NCBI RefSeq assembly: GCF_000682735.1 | Contig: NZ_AWFD01000009.1 | Location: 1-54,119 of the forward strand | DNA: 54,119 nt | Direction of reading: 5' to 3' | Source of the DNA: Hyphomonas sp. CY54-11-8 | Lineage (GTDB): Bacteria > Pseudomonadota > Alphaproteobacteria > Caulobacterales > Hyphomonadaceae | Shown: positions 1 to 8,355 of the stretch, in pieces | Numbering within the stretch: the stretch's first letter is position 1 | How the letters are laid out: each line of letters begins with the position of its first letter | The notes under the pieces: generated by a model | What the model saw: the letters and a program-made list of their open reading frames with translations, nothing else | What the model was told of the DNA's origin: nothing | Database searches by the model: none | Program-made: the position numbers and the translations under genes

Positions 1-1183
1 GTTTGGCGATGCCTTCGGCTTCATATTTTCCCCCCACCATGAACCCGGAAATATTCTGCAGGAAAAGAAGGGGAATGCGGCGCTGGCAGGCAAGCTCGAT
101 AAAATGCGCGCCTTTTTGTGCGCTTTCGGAGTAAAGCACGCCATTGTTTGCCAGGATCGCCACCGGGATTCCCCATATGTGCGCAAAGCCGCACACAAGT
201 GTCGCGCCATAGAGTGATTTGAATTCATGGAATTGGGAGCCGTCCACGAGCCGGGCAATAATCTCCCGAACGTCGAATGGTGTCCGAAGGTCGGGCGGAA
301 GGACGCCATATATTTCTTCCGGCGAATGAAGCGGCGGCCTGATAGGTTGAAGATTGATGTTCGCATTTCTGTTCGCGGGAAGGGTCGCCACAATGTCGCG
401 AACAATGGCGAGGGCGTGTTCATCATTTTCCGCCAGATGGTCGGCGACACCTGATTTGCGACTATGCGTATCACCGCCGCCCAGCTCCTCGGCTGAAATC
501 ACTTCGCCGATTGCGGCTTTGACCAGTGGTGGGCCGGCAAGGAAAATCGTGCCCTGATTGCGAACGATAATGGATTCATCCGACATTGCCGGCACATAGG
601 CGCCGCCTGCCGTGCAGCTTCCCATGACACAGGCGATCTGCGGTATGCCAAGCGCCGACATGTTGGCCTGATTGTAGAAGATTCGGCCGAAATGATCCTT
701 GTCCGGAAAAACTTCATCCTGGTGTGGCAGGTTCGCGCCGCCTGAATCGACGAGGTAGATGCAGGGCAACCGGTTTTCGAACGCGATCTCCTGCGCGCGC
801 AGGTGTTTTTTTACCGTCAACGGATAGTAGGTGCCGCCTTTGACAGTTGCGTCATTGACAATGATCATGACAGATCGGCCGCAAACTTGGCCGATTCCGG
901 TTATCAGTCCTGCACCAGAGATGTCTTCTCCGTACATTCCGTACGCCGCCAGTTGTGACAATTCGAGAAACGGGCTCACAGGATCGAGCAGGTGCCTGAC
1001 CCGATCGCGTGGCAGGAGTTTCCCCCGGGATGTATGTCGCTCTCTTGCCCGTTTATTGCCGCCCCGCGCCAAGTCAGCGACATCGGCGTGAAGGCGGTCT
1101 CGGAGCTCACGATTATGGCGACTGTTGCTGGCGAACCCGGTGTCGGCCGGATTTAACTGTGTCTTGATGACGGCGCCGCTCAT
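1..1183 (-). CDS. Methylcrotonoyl-CoA carboxylase beta (carboxyltransferase) subunit, C-terminus off window
   Basis: Biotin-dependent acyl-CoA carboxyltransferase. In leucine breakdown it transfers CO2 from carboxybiotin to 3-methylcrotonyl-CoA, giving 3-methylglutaconyl-CoA. I translated the minus strand from ATG 1183. The frame stays open to base 2 and ends at [20 protein letters not shown], so about 394 residues are present and roughly the last quarter is missing. Family signatures seen are [49 protein letters not shown] and the second-domain segment [14 protein letters not shown]. The start overlaps the stop of the upstream acyl-CoA dehydrogenase gene by 3 bases (ATGA), so the two are translationally coupled. 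The neighbour and the GGANLP box favour MCC over propionyl-CoA carboxylase. Geranyl-CoA carboxylase is the alternative. Confidence 0.93.
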   Translation of the reverse strand, partial: MSGAVIKTQLNPADTGFASNSRHNRELRDRLHADVADLARGGNKRARERHTSRGKLLPRDRVRHLLDPVSPFLELSQLAAYGMYGEDISGAGLITGIGQVCGRSVMIIVNDATVKGGTYYPLTVKKHLRAQEIAFENRLPCIYLVDSGGANLPHQDEVFPDKDHFGRIFYNQANMSALGIPQIACVMGSCTAGGAYVPAMSDESIIVRNQGTIFLAGPPLVKAAIGEVISAEELGGGDTHSRKSGVADHLAENDEHALAIVRDIVATLPANRNANINLQPIRPPLHSPEEIYGVLPPDLRTPFDVREIIARLVDGSQFHEFKSLYGATLVCGFAHIWGIPVAILANNGVLYSESAQKGAHFIELACQRRIPLLFLQNISGFMVGGKYEAEGIAK

Positions 1184-2331
1184 CCTTTCATGAGCTCCCG
1201 ACCGATGAGAAAGCGACGGATTTCGTTCGTTCCGGCGCCGATGTCATAGAGTTTTGCATCTCGCGCAAATCGCTCGACTGGCCACTCCTTTGTATAACCG
1301 GCCCCGCCCAGCGCCTGGATTGCCTCCATCGAGCTGCGCACCGCGTTTTCACTCGACATCAGTATGGCGCCTGCCGCGTCAAATCGGGTGGTTCGGCCTT
1401 CGTCACAGGCGTTAGCAACGGCATAAACATAAGCCCTTGCGGAATTCAGCGCGACATACATGTCGGCAAGTTTTGCCTGCATGAGCTGAAAATTGCCGAT
1501 GGGCTGGCCGAACTGTTTCCTTTCGCGAGCATAGGGCAAGACAGCATCAATGCAAGCCTGCATGATGCCGATCGGTCCGCCCGACAACACCGTGCGCTCA
1601 TAGTCGAGACCGCTCATTAGTATGGCGGCGCCCTGACCAAGGTCACCCATGACATTCGTATCCGGGACAAAGCAGTCCTGGAAGACCAGCTCTCCGGTGT
1701 AGGACCCTCGCATCCCCATCTTGTCGAGTTTTCTTGCAACGGAAAAACCCTCAAAACCCTTCTCTACAAGAAAAGTCGTTAGCCCTTTTGAACCCGCCGC
1801 TGGATCGGTCTTCGCGTAGATGACCATCGTATCGGCAATGGGACCATTTGTGATCCAGAATTTGCTGCCATTGAGAACGAATCCGCCATCCGCCTGTTCG
1901 GCTTTCAGCATCATGCTCATGACATCCGAACCTGCACCCGCTTCCGACATGGCGAGCGCACCGACATACTCGCCGCTAATCAGCTTTGGCAGGTAGCGGG
2001 CTTTCTGGTCCGGACTTGCCCAGCGCCTGATCTGATTGATACAGAGATTGGAATGGGCACCGTAGGAGAGCCCGATCGAGGCAGAGGCTCTGGAGATTTC
2101 CTCCATAGCAACAACATGGTGCAGATAGCCCAGTCCAAGTCCGCCATCTTCTTCTTCAACCGTGATCCCATGAAGTCCCAACTCGCCCATTTCGGTCCAG
2201 ACCCACTGCGGGCACTCATCGGTCCGGTCAATCTCGGCGGCGATCGGCGCAAGCTTGTCGCGCGCAAACCGCGTGCAGGTTTCACGGATCATGTCTACCG
2301 TTTCGCCGAGCGAGAAATCAAATAGCGTCAT
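1180..2331 (-). CDS. ivd: Isovaleryl-CoA dehydrogenase
   Basis: FAD-dependent dehydrogenase that converts isovaleryl-CoA to 3-methylcrotonyl-CoA in leucine catabolism, passing electrons to ETF. The protein is 383 residues, the normal family size. It has the FAD-contact motif [14 protein letters not shown] (about 127-140), [10 protein letters not shown], and the C-terminal signature [17 protein letters not shown]. The catalytic base characteristic of isovaleryl-CoA dehydrogenases lies on the helix with [13 protein letters not shown] (Glu245), not at the distal position used by medium-chain enzymes; this supports the specific name. It is the first visible gene of an operon whose next product uses its product. 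A LysR gene diverges from it with a 95-bp gap. Confidence 0.93.
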   Translation of the reverse strand: MTLFDFSLGETVDMIRETCTRFARDKLAPIAAEIDRTDECPQWVWTEMGELGLHGITVEEEDGGLGLGYLHHVVAMEEISRASASIGLSYGAHSNLCINQIRRWASPDQKARYLPKLISGEYVGALAMSEAGAGSDVMSMMLKAEQADGGFVLNGSKFWITNGPIADTMVIYAKTDPAAGSKGLTTFLVEKGFEGFSVARKLDKMGMRGSYTGELVFQDCFVPDTNVMGDLGQGAAILMSGLDYERTVLSGGPIGIMQACIDAVLPYARERKQFGQPIGNFQLMQAKLADMYVALNSARAYVYAVANACDEGRTTRFDAAGAILMSSENAVRSSMEAIQALGGAGYTKEWPVERFARDAKLYDIGAGTNEIRRFLIGRELMKG

Positions 2332-2352
2332 GTGTCTGCGCCCCTGACTGTG

Positions 2353-2383
2353 TTTTGCGAGGGACTAGCAAATTTGATCAAAT
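2353..2383. promoter_or_regulatory. Candidate LysR-type operator region between ivd and lysR
   Basis: The 95-bp divergent gap holds an inverted repeat TTTGC-N9-GCAAA (2354-2372), directly followed by the perfect palindrome ATTTGATCAAAT (2372-2383). LysR-type regulators commonly bind dyad sites with a T-N11-A core in such divergent gaps. The assignment is positional inference; no other copy was found. Confidence 0.35.
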
Positions 2384-2426
2384 AGGAAAAATTGAATTAA
2401 ACGGCCCCACAGTATAAGCATTGTCT

Positions 2427-3302
2427 ATGATCGATCGTTATCTCGTCCGCTATTTCCTCGCTGTCGTCGACAGCGGTAATTTTTCCCGTGCGGCCCAACG
2501 AATGAACGTGGCCCAGCCGACTCTGTCCATTGGTATTGCCAAGCTGGAAGAACTGGTTGGCGCAAGCTTGTTCGACCGCAACAACAAGCGGGTAAACCTG
2601 ACTGATGCCGGTGCGCGTTTCCTTCCCTATGCGCGGCGGATCGAAAGTGAATTCAATCGGTCTCTCGCCGCCATTCAGGAAGTGCAGCCTTCCAAGGTCC
2701 TGAAGCTCGGAATTCTCAACACGATTTCTTCCACACTTGTTCAATCGGCCATCGCGCAGATGCTGGCCGCAGATCCGTCGCAACGCATTGAAGTCGTCGA
2801 CGGTTCGGAACGCGAGATTGTGAATAGTATCGGACGCGGCCGCGTCGATGTTGCCTTGACCCTTGTGGAGAGGGGAGGGGAACGTCTTGGCGAAGAAGTG
2901 CTGTTTGAAGAAGGTTATGTCGCAGCCCTGCCGCGCACTCATCCGCAGGCAGGCAAGAGTGTGCTGAAAGCCGAAGACCTGGCCGACAGCATCATGATCG
3001 TACGCCGCCAATGCGAAGCGCTATCCGAGACAAGCCGATACTTTACTGAACGCGGCGTGCGTCCGTTTTTTGCATACAGGTCATCTCAGGACGATAGGGT
3101 CATGGCAATGGTCGCGGCTGGCCTGGGTTTGACCGTGGTTCCGGAGTCCCACGGTGCTCCAGGCGTTTGGCAGGCTCGATTGACCGGGTTCGACCTGACA
3201 CGGAAAATTGGTCTGATGTACTCTCCCGACGTGAATCGTACCGCGCTCGACGGGTCGCCAGCCTTCCAGAAATTCAGGGAACTCGTTGGACGGCGTGGCT
3301 GA
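2427..3302 (+). CDS. LysR-family transcriptional regulator
   Basis: Transcription factor of 291 residues. The N-terminal winged helix-turn-helix (YFLAVVDSGNFSRAAQRMNVAQPTLSIGIAKLEELVGASLFDR in pieces across residues 9-52) is typical, followed by an effector-binding domain with two alpha/beta lobes. ATG 2427 is preferred over an in-frame TTG at 2421, because MIDRYLVRYFLAVV puts the HTH at the usual distance from the N-terminus. No strong Shine-Dalgarno sequence is visible. It is divergent to ivd and the carboxylase gene, so it probably controls that leucine/isovalerate operon; this is inferred from position only. Confidence 0.88.
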   Translation: MIDRYLVRYFLAVVDSGNFSRAAQRMNVAQPTLSIGIAKLEELVGASLFDRNNKRVNLTDAGARFLPYARRIESEFNRSLAAIQEVQPSKVLKLGILNTISSTLVQSAIAQMLAADPSQRIEVVDGSEREIVNSIGRGRVDVALTLVERGGERLGEEVLFEEGYVAALPRTHPQAGKSVLKAEDLADSIMIVRRQCEALSETSRYFTERGVRPFFAYRSSQDDRVMAMVAAGLGLTVVPESHGAPGVWQARLTGFDLTRKIGLMYSPDVNRTALDGSPAFQKFRELVGRRG

Positions 3303-3399
3303 GCCACACTCATAAATCGGGAATGGAATTGTCAAAGGAACCGTGCATTGTCAAATTAAACGAGTTTGAGGCAGTCGAATCTAGCGTCTAGCCTCGGAG

Positions 3400-4215
3400 G
3401 GGCGTTGTCAGGGGAATCGAGGTTGAGGCGGCCAATCTGGGCGTCTAGCGTCGGAAAATGACCCAATCGCCATTCCGCTATTTCAAGACGTCCCCCGAGA
3501 TCATCCAACTTGCGGTGATGATGTACGTCAGATTTCCGCTTTCGCTGCGCAATGTTGAGGACTTGCTACATGAGCGCGGGATCGACATTTGCCATGAAAC
3601 GGTTCGACATTGGGTTGATCGGTTCGGCACCCATTTCGCTCATCAGATCCGAAAACGCCGGTCAGAGGGAATGCGTCAGCGAATTCAGTGGCAGTGGCAC
3701 CTGGACGAAGTTTTTGTAAAGATCCGTGGGCAGACTCACTATCTGTGGCGTGCGGTCGATCATGAAGGCGAAGTTCTCGAGTCATTCGTGACGAAGGCGA
3801 GCGACAAGGCTTCTGCGTTGAAATTTATGCGAAAAGCCATGAAGCGGTATGGAAACCCCCGGGTCGTAGTCACGGATAAGCTTCGTTCCTACGGCGCAGC
3901 CATGAGCGATATCGGAAATGCTCACCGTCGCGAAATTGGACGACATTTAAACAACCGAGCTGAAAATTCTCACCTCCCTTTCCGGCGACGAGAGCGGGCG
4001 ATGTCTCGCTTTAGGCACATGCGAAGTCTTCAAAAGTTCGCCTCCATCCATTCGTCTGTGTACAATCACTTCAATCATCAAAGGAATATCGAGAGCAGGG
4101 CCAGGTTCAAATTGTTACGTGACGCCGCTCTTCTCGAATGGCGCGAGCTGCTCGCGGCCTGAGACCTGCTCATCCGGGAAAAACGGAGACTGGTTCGAAT
4201 TCGTCTGACAGCACC
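3400..4215 (+). mobile_element. IS6-family insertion sequence, about 0.82 kb
   Basis: Imperfect terminal inverted repeats bracket the transposase: left GGGCGTTGTCAG at 3400-3411 and right CTGACAGCACCC at 4204-4215 (reverse complement GGGTGCTGTCAG). The similarity continues inward through GAAT. Both the size and the single ORF fit IS6. The 8-bp target duplication expected for IS6 is not seen (flanks CCTCGGAG and TGGGAGGC), so the ends may be a few bases off, or the copy arose by replicative cointegration and recombination. A 15-bp near-repeat GCGTCTAGC(C/G)TCGGA occurs at 3384-3398 and 3441-3455, straddling the left end. Confidence 0.75.
3458..4162 (+). CDS. IS6-family DDE transposase
   Basis: Transposase of 234 residues, full length for the IS6/IS26 family, apparently intact. 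An N-terminal HTH (VEDLLHERGIDICHETVRHWV) precedes the RNase-H-like catalytic domain. The acidic triad is visible in WHLDEVF (Asp83), VVTDKLRSYG (Asp140) and NNRAENSH (Glu169), followed by the basic RRRER tract. It moves the surrounding element by a replicative mechanism, as known for the family. The element sits between a metabolic operon and a toxin-antitoxin pair, marking the start of an accessory patch. Confidence 0.93.
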   Translation: MTQSPFRYFKTSPEIIQLAVMMYVRFPLSLRNVEDLLHERGIDICHETVRHWVDRFGTHFAHQIRKRRSEGMRQRIQWQWHLDEVFVKIRGQTHYLWRAVDHEGEVLESFVTKASDKASALKFMRKAMKRYGNPRVVVTDKLRSYGAAMSDIGNAHRREIGRHLNNRAENSHLPFRRRERAMSRFRHMRSLQKFASIHSSVYNHFNHQRNIESRARFKLLRDAALLEWRELLAA

Positions 4216-4702
4216 CTGGGAGGCTGTTTCAATTGCGGCAAATCATGTTAGCAAAACGAATGGCGCGGATGGGCCGCGTCGAAGTCAGGAAACAGGAAAG
4301 GAGTGCACCACAGTTTGCACTACAGATTGCAGACTTTTTGCACTACAGGCGAAAAATTCGACGCCATAACGCGTTGAATTGATTAGGTTTCAGGGATTGG
4401 GGTTAGGCGCGTCACTCGCGGTTCGGAAATCCACTGTCGGCTCTTGGCGAAAGGGCAACCTGGTTTGCTGCGTACGAGCTTCAATTCAAAAATAAATTAG
4501 ACCCCAGACCCTTTTGTTCGGTACAGCCTGTGCCGTTCGGGTGATTAAGGGACCCACTTTCTCATTCCAAAAAACATACTAAAATCGAGATCTTGTGCCT
4601 GTGCCGAGAGTAATTTCTGTCTTCATTGTGCATGAATTTTTAATAATAAATGTTGCATAGTATGGAGCATGACCCCTATATTGCCGGTGATGGAGACAGG
4701 AC
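4216..4702. other. Gene-poor interval between IS6 element and abiE-like pair
   Basis: No convincing gene. It contains the 12-bp repeat cluster at 4302-4349 and an AT-richer stretch near 4560-4680. Frames through 4240-4380 translate to short tails resembling the 3' ends of integrase-adjacent sequence, but no start or conserved domain can be recognised. The promoter of the toxin-antitoxin pair presumably lies in the AT-rich final 100 bp. Confidence 0.4.
4302..4349. repeat. Four consecutive 12-bp imperfect repeats
   Basis: The stretch divides into AGTGCACCACAG, TTTGCACTACAG, ATTGCAGACTTT and TTTGCACTACAG. Units 2 and 4 are identical, unit 1 differs at four positions and unit 3 is degenerate. 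Short regularly spaced repeats of this kind are found as arm-type integrase sites at attachment regions, but no integrase gene is visible here, so that role is only a suggestion. Confidence 0.5.
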
Positions 4703-5296
4703 ATGACAGCACTTGCAAAACTAAAAAGGAGATTGCGCCCCGGGCAGGTGTACCGGCGCAAGGAGCTTGCGACCTGGTCAAACGCTGTCGATCGACATGT
4801 TGGACAGCTGCTTGACGAAGGACGCCTCGAAAAAGTTGGGGCAGGGCTCTACATGGCTCCGAGAAAAACCCGGTTCGGGCAGGCACCCGCCAAGCCGGAG
4901 AAGTTGGTTGAGTCATTCCTGGGGGATGACCGGTTTCTTATGGTTTGGCCAAACGCCTATAACAGCCTCGAATTGGGAACGACGCAGCTCTACAATGAGC
5001 CAGTTGTTTATAATCGCAAACGACACGGGCATTTCGAGCTGGATGGTCAACGCTATGATTTCCGCATGCGGACGTCTGTGCCATCAAACCTCAGTGAAGA
5101 ATTCCTCCTGGTGGATCTGTTGCACAACCTCGATCGGCTTCCCGAGGATAAGGCCACGGTACTTCCCAAAGCACTTAGGCGTGCGCGACGTATGGACCGC
5201 GCGCGACTGTCACGTGCCGTGAAGGATTTCGGATCGGCGCGGGCTGCAAGGCTCCTCAAGCCTGTATTGAACCCTGATCAGACAACCGCCGCGTGA
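4703..5296 (+). CDS. AbiEi-like antitoxin of a type IV toxin-antitoxin pair
   Basis: Protein of 197 residues. The N-terminal 60 residues form a winged-helix-like region (GQVYRRKELATWSNAVDRHVGQLLDEGRLEKVGAGLY in pieces), matching the AbiEi/DUF6088 organisation. A C-terminal domain follows that includes SLELGTTQLYNEPVVYNRKRHG. AbiEi proteins repress their own promoter and neutralise the partner nucleotidyltransferase without stable complex formation. The last codons overlap the start of the toxin gene by 4 bases (GTGA), as expected for a coupled pair. A similar gene pair may act in phage defence (abortive infection) or only in element maintenance; the sequence does not decide. Confidence 0.82.
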   Translation: MTALAKLKRRLRPGQVYRRKELATWSNAVDRHVGQLLDEGRLEKVGAGLYMAPRKTRFGQAPAKPEKLVESFLGDDRFLMVWPNAYNSLELGTTQLYNEPVVYNRKRHGHFELDGQRYDFRMRTSVPSNLSEEFLLVDLLHNLDRLPEDKATVLPKALRRARRMDRARLSRAVKDFGSARAARLLKPVLNPDQTTAA

Positions 5297-6234
5297 CGCT
5301 TCTGCACGAACTGCCTGATTTTGCCGACCTCATCGCTGTTGCTGCGCGAAACAACACTATCGATCCGGGCCTTATCGAAAAGGACTACTGGTTGATGCAT
5401 TGCCTCTGGGGACTGCAGCAGCTTGACTACAGGTTTGAGCTGAAAGGCGGAACTTCGCTGTCAAAGGGGTACGGCCTCATCGACCGTTTTTCGGAAGACA
5501 TCGACATCCTGATCCACCCAGACGCCGACCTCCAGTATGGCCCAAACCACAACAAGCCTGCGCAGGTAAAAGCGCGTCTCGAATTCTTCAACGGTCTGGC
5601 CGAAGCCATCAAAATTTCTGGCATTATCGAAGTGGTCCGCGACGAAGAGTTCGACGACACACGCCACTATCGCGGCGCAGGCATTCGATTGAAGTATGAG
5701 TCGGTGAACCCACTGCCAGAAGGGCTGAAGGCAGGCATCCTGCTCGAAGTCGGGTTCGACCAGGTGGCGCCGAACCGGCCATGTACGATCTCATCCTGGG
5801 CCTACGAACTTGCAGTCGAGAGTGGGATTGCAGACTTGACCGACACCCGCGCGGTCGATGTGCCTTGCTATGAGCCGGGCTATACTTTTGTCGAAAAGCT
5901 CCAGACCATCTCAACGAAATTCCGCAAGCAGCAGGCGGACGGCGATATGCCGGTCAATTTCATGCGCCACTATTATGACGTGTACTGCCTGCTCGCTGAC
6001 GCCTCGGTGAAAGAGTTCATCGGAACAGACGCATACAAGGACCACAAGGCCAAAAGGTTCCGCAAGGCAGATGAACCGGACCTCACCAGGAACGAAGCCT
6101 TTCTATTGAGTGACGCAGCAACGCGAAAAGCGTACGCGGAAGCTTATGTGAAGTCACGAGCGCTTTACTACAGGGAGCCTGCACTCTTTGACGATATTCT
6201 GGCACGCATCAGCGAGCACCTGCCGGAACTTTGA
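5293..6234 (+). CDS. AbiEii/AbiGii-family nucleotidyltransferase toxin
   Basis: Protein of 313 residues belonging to the AbiEii nucleotidyltransferase superfamily. The family signature is seen as EKDYWL (about 27-32), FELKGGTSLSKGYG and RFSEDIDILI: a GGT-(hydrophobic)-K motif followed by the metal-binding S-x-D-x-D. This class adds nucleotides to tRNA or other substrates and arrests growth. The start is GTG 5293, embedded in the antitoxin stop. The catalytic residues are intact, so the toxin is probably functional. A hairpin terminator follows about 95 bp downstream. Confidence 0.87.
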   Translation: MTLLHELPDFADLIAVAARNNTIDPGLIEKDYWLMHCLWGLQQLDYRFELKGGTSLSKGYGLIDRFSEDIDILIHPDADLQYGPNHNKPAQVKARLEFFNGLAEAIKISGIIEVVRDEEFDDTRHYRGAGIRLKYESVNPLPEGLKAGILLEVGFDQVAPNRPCTISSWAYELAVESGIADLTDTRAVDVPCYEPGYTFVEKLQTISTKFRKQQADGDMPVNFMRHYYDVYCLLADASVKEFIGTDAYKDHKAKRFRKADEPDLTRNEAFLLSDAATRKAYAEAYVKSRALYYREPALFDDILARISEHLPEL

Positions 6235-6303
6235 ATGATCGTTGCGTGCAGGGAAATCACTAACCCTCTGAAATAAAAGGAATTACTATATTTCTCTTTT
6301 GTG

Positions 6304-6323
6304 GGGTGCGCCCTCCCGCACCC
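6304..6323. other. Short hairpin downstream of the AbiEii gene
   Basis: Perfect 7-bp stem GGGTGCG / CGCACCC with a 6-nt loop, lying 6 bases before a longer terminator hairpin. It may be part of a composite terminator. Confidence 0.4.
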
Positions 6324-6328
6324 AATAA

Positions 6329-6365
6329 GCCCCTGATTTCCTTGCGGATTTCGGGGGCTTTTCTT
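6329..6365 (+). terminator. Rho-independent terminator of the AbiE-like operon
   Basis: GCCCCTGA pairs with a downstream TTCGGGGGC-type arm around a small TTGC loop (11 of 13 pairs including one G-T), followed at once by TTTTCTT. Position and U-tract fit termination after the toxin gene on the plus strand. Confidence 0.8.
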
Positions 6366-6547
6366 ATGCGGAAAAGGTCCGTATTCAATTTGGCTTTGGC
6401 CATTTGTGCTTGGTTTGCGAGCCGGTGCGGCTCCAGAACATGACCAACAAGGATGCAGAGACCTGGAATTTTCAAGACATTGCTTCGCAATAGTTGAAAA
6501 CTCCAATCCCCACGAATAAGTTTCTAATTATGGCTGTGGGGACATCC

Positions 6548-6919
6548 ATGAATACATCTTATGGTTTTGTGGTTTGCGCGCAATTTCTCGGAATTCAGCC
6601 CGAGGATCTTGTATACATTATCAGCTCACGATTGAATGAGGATGTGCCTGTGTCAAAGGCGCAGTCGGTCCTGCGAGGGAACATTCCTGTACCCAAGGGG
6701 TGGTGGGATGCGTTGCGAAGCTTCTGGTCGGAGTGCAAGGAAATCGGCGTGCAGCTGGCCGATGATCATCAAGCAGGCTCTGACTCCGGCTGGTGCATGT
6801 GCCTTTCCGAAAAATACCCAGCCTATATGGCGCTTCCATTGCTCCTGGCCATGCTCGAGATTTCCGGCGACCAGGATGTGAGCGTGAAGGTGGATTGCGC
6901 GTCCAGAAACCGGCACTAG
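6548..6919 (+). CDS. Hypothetical protein, possible orphan gene
   Basis: Predicted product of 123 residues from ATG 6548, which has GGGGA six bases upstream; an in-frame ATG at 6530 is the alternative. No family is recognised. The sequence is not low complexity and has several Cys and Trp residues (GWWDALRSFWSECKE, GWCMCLSEKY). It lies in the accessory patch behind the AbiE-like pair and before the PepSY gene. There is no signal peptide or clear membrane segment, although LPLLLAMLEI is hydrophobic. Coding status rests only on length and a plausible ribosome site. Confidence 0.45.
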   Translation: MNTSYGFVVCAQFLGIQPEDLVYIISSRLNEDVPVSKAQSVLRGNIPVPKGWWDALRSFWSECKEIGVQLADDHQAGSDSGWCMCLSEKYPAYMALPLLLAMLEISGDQDVSVKVDCASRNRH

Positions 6920-7104
6920 GCCGCTGAGCTTGCCGATGTAGGCCGCGGGGCAACTCCGGCGTCTGAGTGGAATGTCCCCATGAGCCTCACGCCGGGGTCT
7001 TTTGTCATCTGGTGCAGGCGCCGGAGGCAATGCAGTGAGCAGCGACAGATTTATGTTACCGGGTCGTTAGATCTGGCAGACGGACTCATGAAGGGGCTTC
7101 TGGT

Positions 7105-8226
7105 ATGCGGCGTATTTTCTTTTGGGCGCACTTCGTCATGGGGCTCGCGGCAGGAGCGCTGATCCTGCTGATGTCTGTAACAGGTGTGCTGCTCACCTAT
7201 GAGCGCCAGATGGTTGCCGCCGCGCAGAACGCGGCTGTTGAGGCGCCGGCCGGCGCTGAGCCGTTGAGTATTGAAGCGCTCTCACAAGCGGCCGCGGCGC
7301 TGGGTGGGGCACCCGGAAATACCTTGATAATTCAAAGGGGTGCCTCGGATGTTGTGACTCTGTCCAAGGGGCGGCAGGACTCGGTCCTGCTTGATCCGTA
7401 TACAGGCGAAGTGCTCGATGGGGCGGGCGAAGAGACTGAAGCCTTCTTCGGCCGTGTCATGCGCATTCATCGCTGGCTGGCTTTCACAGGCGGGCGCAAT
7501 GAATTGGGCGCCGCGGTGAATGGTGCAGCAAACCTGATTTTTGGGGCGCTCCTGATTTCCGGCGTTGTGCTCTGGTGGCCGCGCAAATGGAAGTGGCCGC
7601 TGGTGAAGATGCAGCTCTTTTTCCGGCGCGGCCTGACAAATGCGAAGGCGCGTCACTACAACTGGCACCATGTACTCGCGGCGTGGAGCTTCGTACCACT
7701 TTTCCTGATCATCGTGTCGGGCGCTGTCTTCTCCTACAGCTGGGCAAACAAGCTGGTCTATGCGGCATTCGGCGAAACGCCAGGCGGTCAACGTGCGGGG
7801 CGACAGCCTGCTGCGGCAGCGCCACCAGTGCTGACCGGGGAGGTCCAGCCTCTTGATCAACTGGTCGCACAGGCTACTGAGCCATTCAGCAATTGGCGCC
7901 GTGTTTCCATTACGCTTCCCGAGCCGAATGCGACAACGCTCGAGCTCGCGGTCGATTGGGGCAATGGCACCCAGGCGTCGAAACAGCGCAGCGTGAGTGT
8001 CGCGCGTGATGGTTCCGGTTTTATCGGGGCGCCAGTTGGTGATATTTCCAGCCCGGCGTCGAAAGCCCGCCGTTATCTACGTTTTGTGCATACCGGAGAG
8101 ATCTATGGCCTCATCGGGCAGACGCTGGCAGGGCTTGCTTCCATTGCCGCGATTGTCCTCGTTTACACGGGAATGTCTTTGGCCATCCGGCGCTTGATCC
8201 GAATACGAAATTCATCGAAAGCCTGA
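7105..8226 (+). CDS. PepSY-associated transmembrane protein (iron-regulated membrane protein type)
   Basis: Inner-membrane protein of 373 residues with the PepSY_TM layout. One N-terminal helix (ALILLMSVTGVLLTYE, residues about 17-33) is followed by a periplasmic PepSY-like segment. Then come HRWLAF, a second helix (FGALLISGVVLWWPRKWKWP), HYNWHHVLAAW with a third helix, a second periplasmic domain and a last helix (LASIAAIVLVYTGMSLAIRR). Members occur with siderophore or TonB uptake systems and may reduce iron complexes; the conserved His and Trp residues support this type. ATG 7105 has AAGGGG nine bases upstream. No receptor gene is adjacent, so the substrate is unknown. Confidence 0.83.
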   Translation: MRRIFFWAHFVMGLAAGALILLMSVTGVLLTYERQMVAAAQNAAVEAPAGAEPLSIEALSQAAAALGGAPGNTLIIQRGASDVVTLSKGRQDSVLLDPYTGEVLDGAGEETEAFFGRVMRIHRWLAFTGGRNELGAAVNGAANLIFGALLISGVVLWWPRKWKWPLVKMQLFFRRGLTNAKARHYNWHHVLAAWSFVPLFLIIVSGAVFSYSWANKLVYAAFGETPGGQRAGRQPAAAAPPVLTGEVQPLDQLVAQATEPFSNWRRVSITLPEPNATTLELAVDWGNGTQASKQRSVSVARDGSGFIGAPVGDISSPASKARRYLRFVHTGEIYGLIGQTLAGLASIAAIVLVYTGMSLAIRRLIRIRNSSKA

Positions 8227-8271
8227 TTTTCCGGGCTCTGCGCAATCCGTCGCATGGCGGCCGTTCAGAAT

Positions 8272-8295
8272 TCATTTTACAAAAACGTAAAATGA
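8272..8295. promoter_or_regulatory. Perfect inverted repeat upstream of DUF3422 gene
   Basis: TCATTTTAC at 8272-8280 and GTAAAATGA at 8287-8295 are exact reverse complements separated by AAAAAC. The AT-rich dyad with a 6-nt spacer looks like an operator for a dimeric regulator. It is 60 bp upstream of the start codon and has no following T-tract, so a terminator role is unlikely. Confidence 0.5.
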
Positions 8296-8355
8296 GCTGA
8301 CGGCCAGTCGGCGTCATGGTGCGTGTCCTGCTTTGGCTGGCCGGGGAGGTGTTCG

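Noticed and set aside
3392..4223. 8-bp target duplication of the IS6 element
   Set aside because: The bases flanking the two inverted repeats differ, and shifting the borders by a few positions does not create a match.
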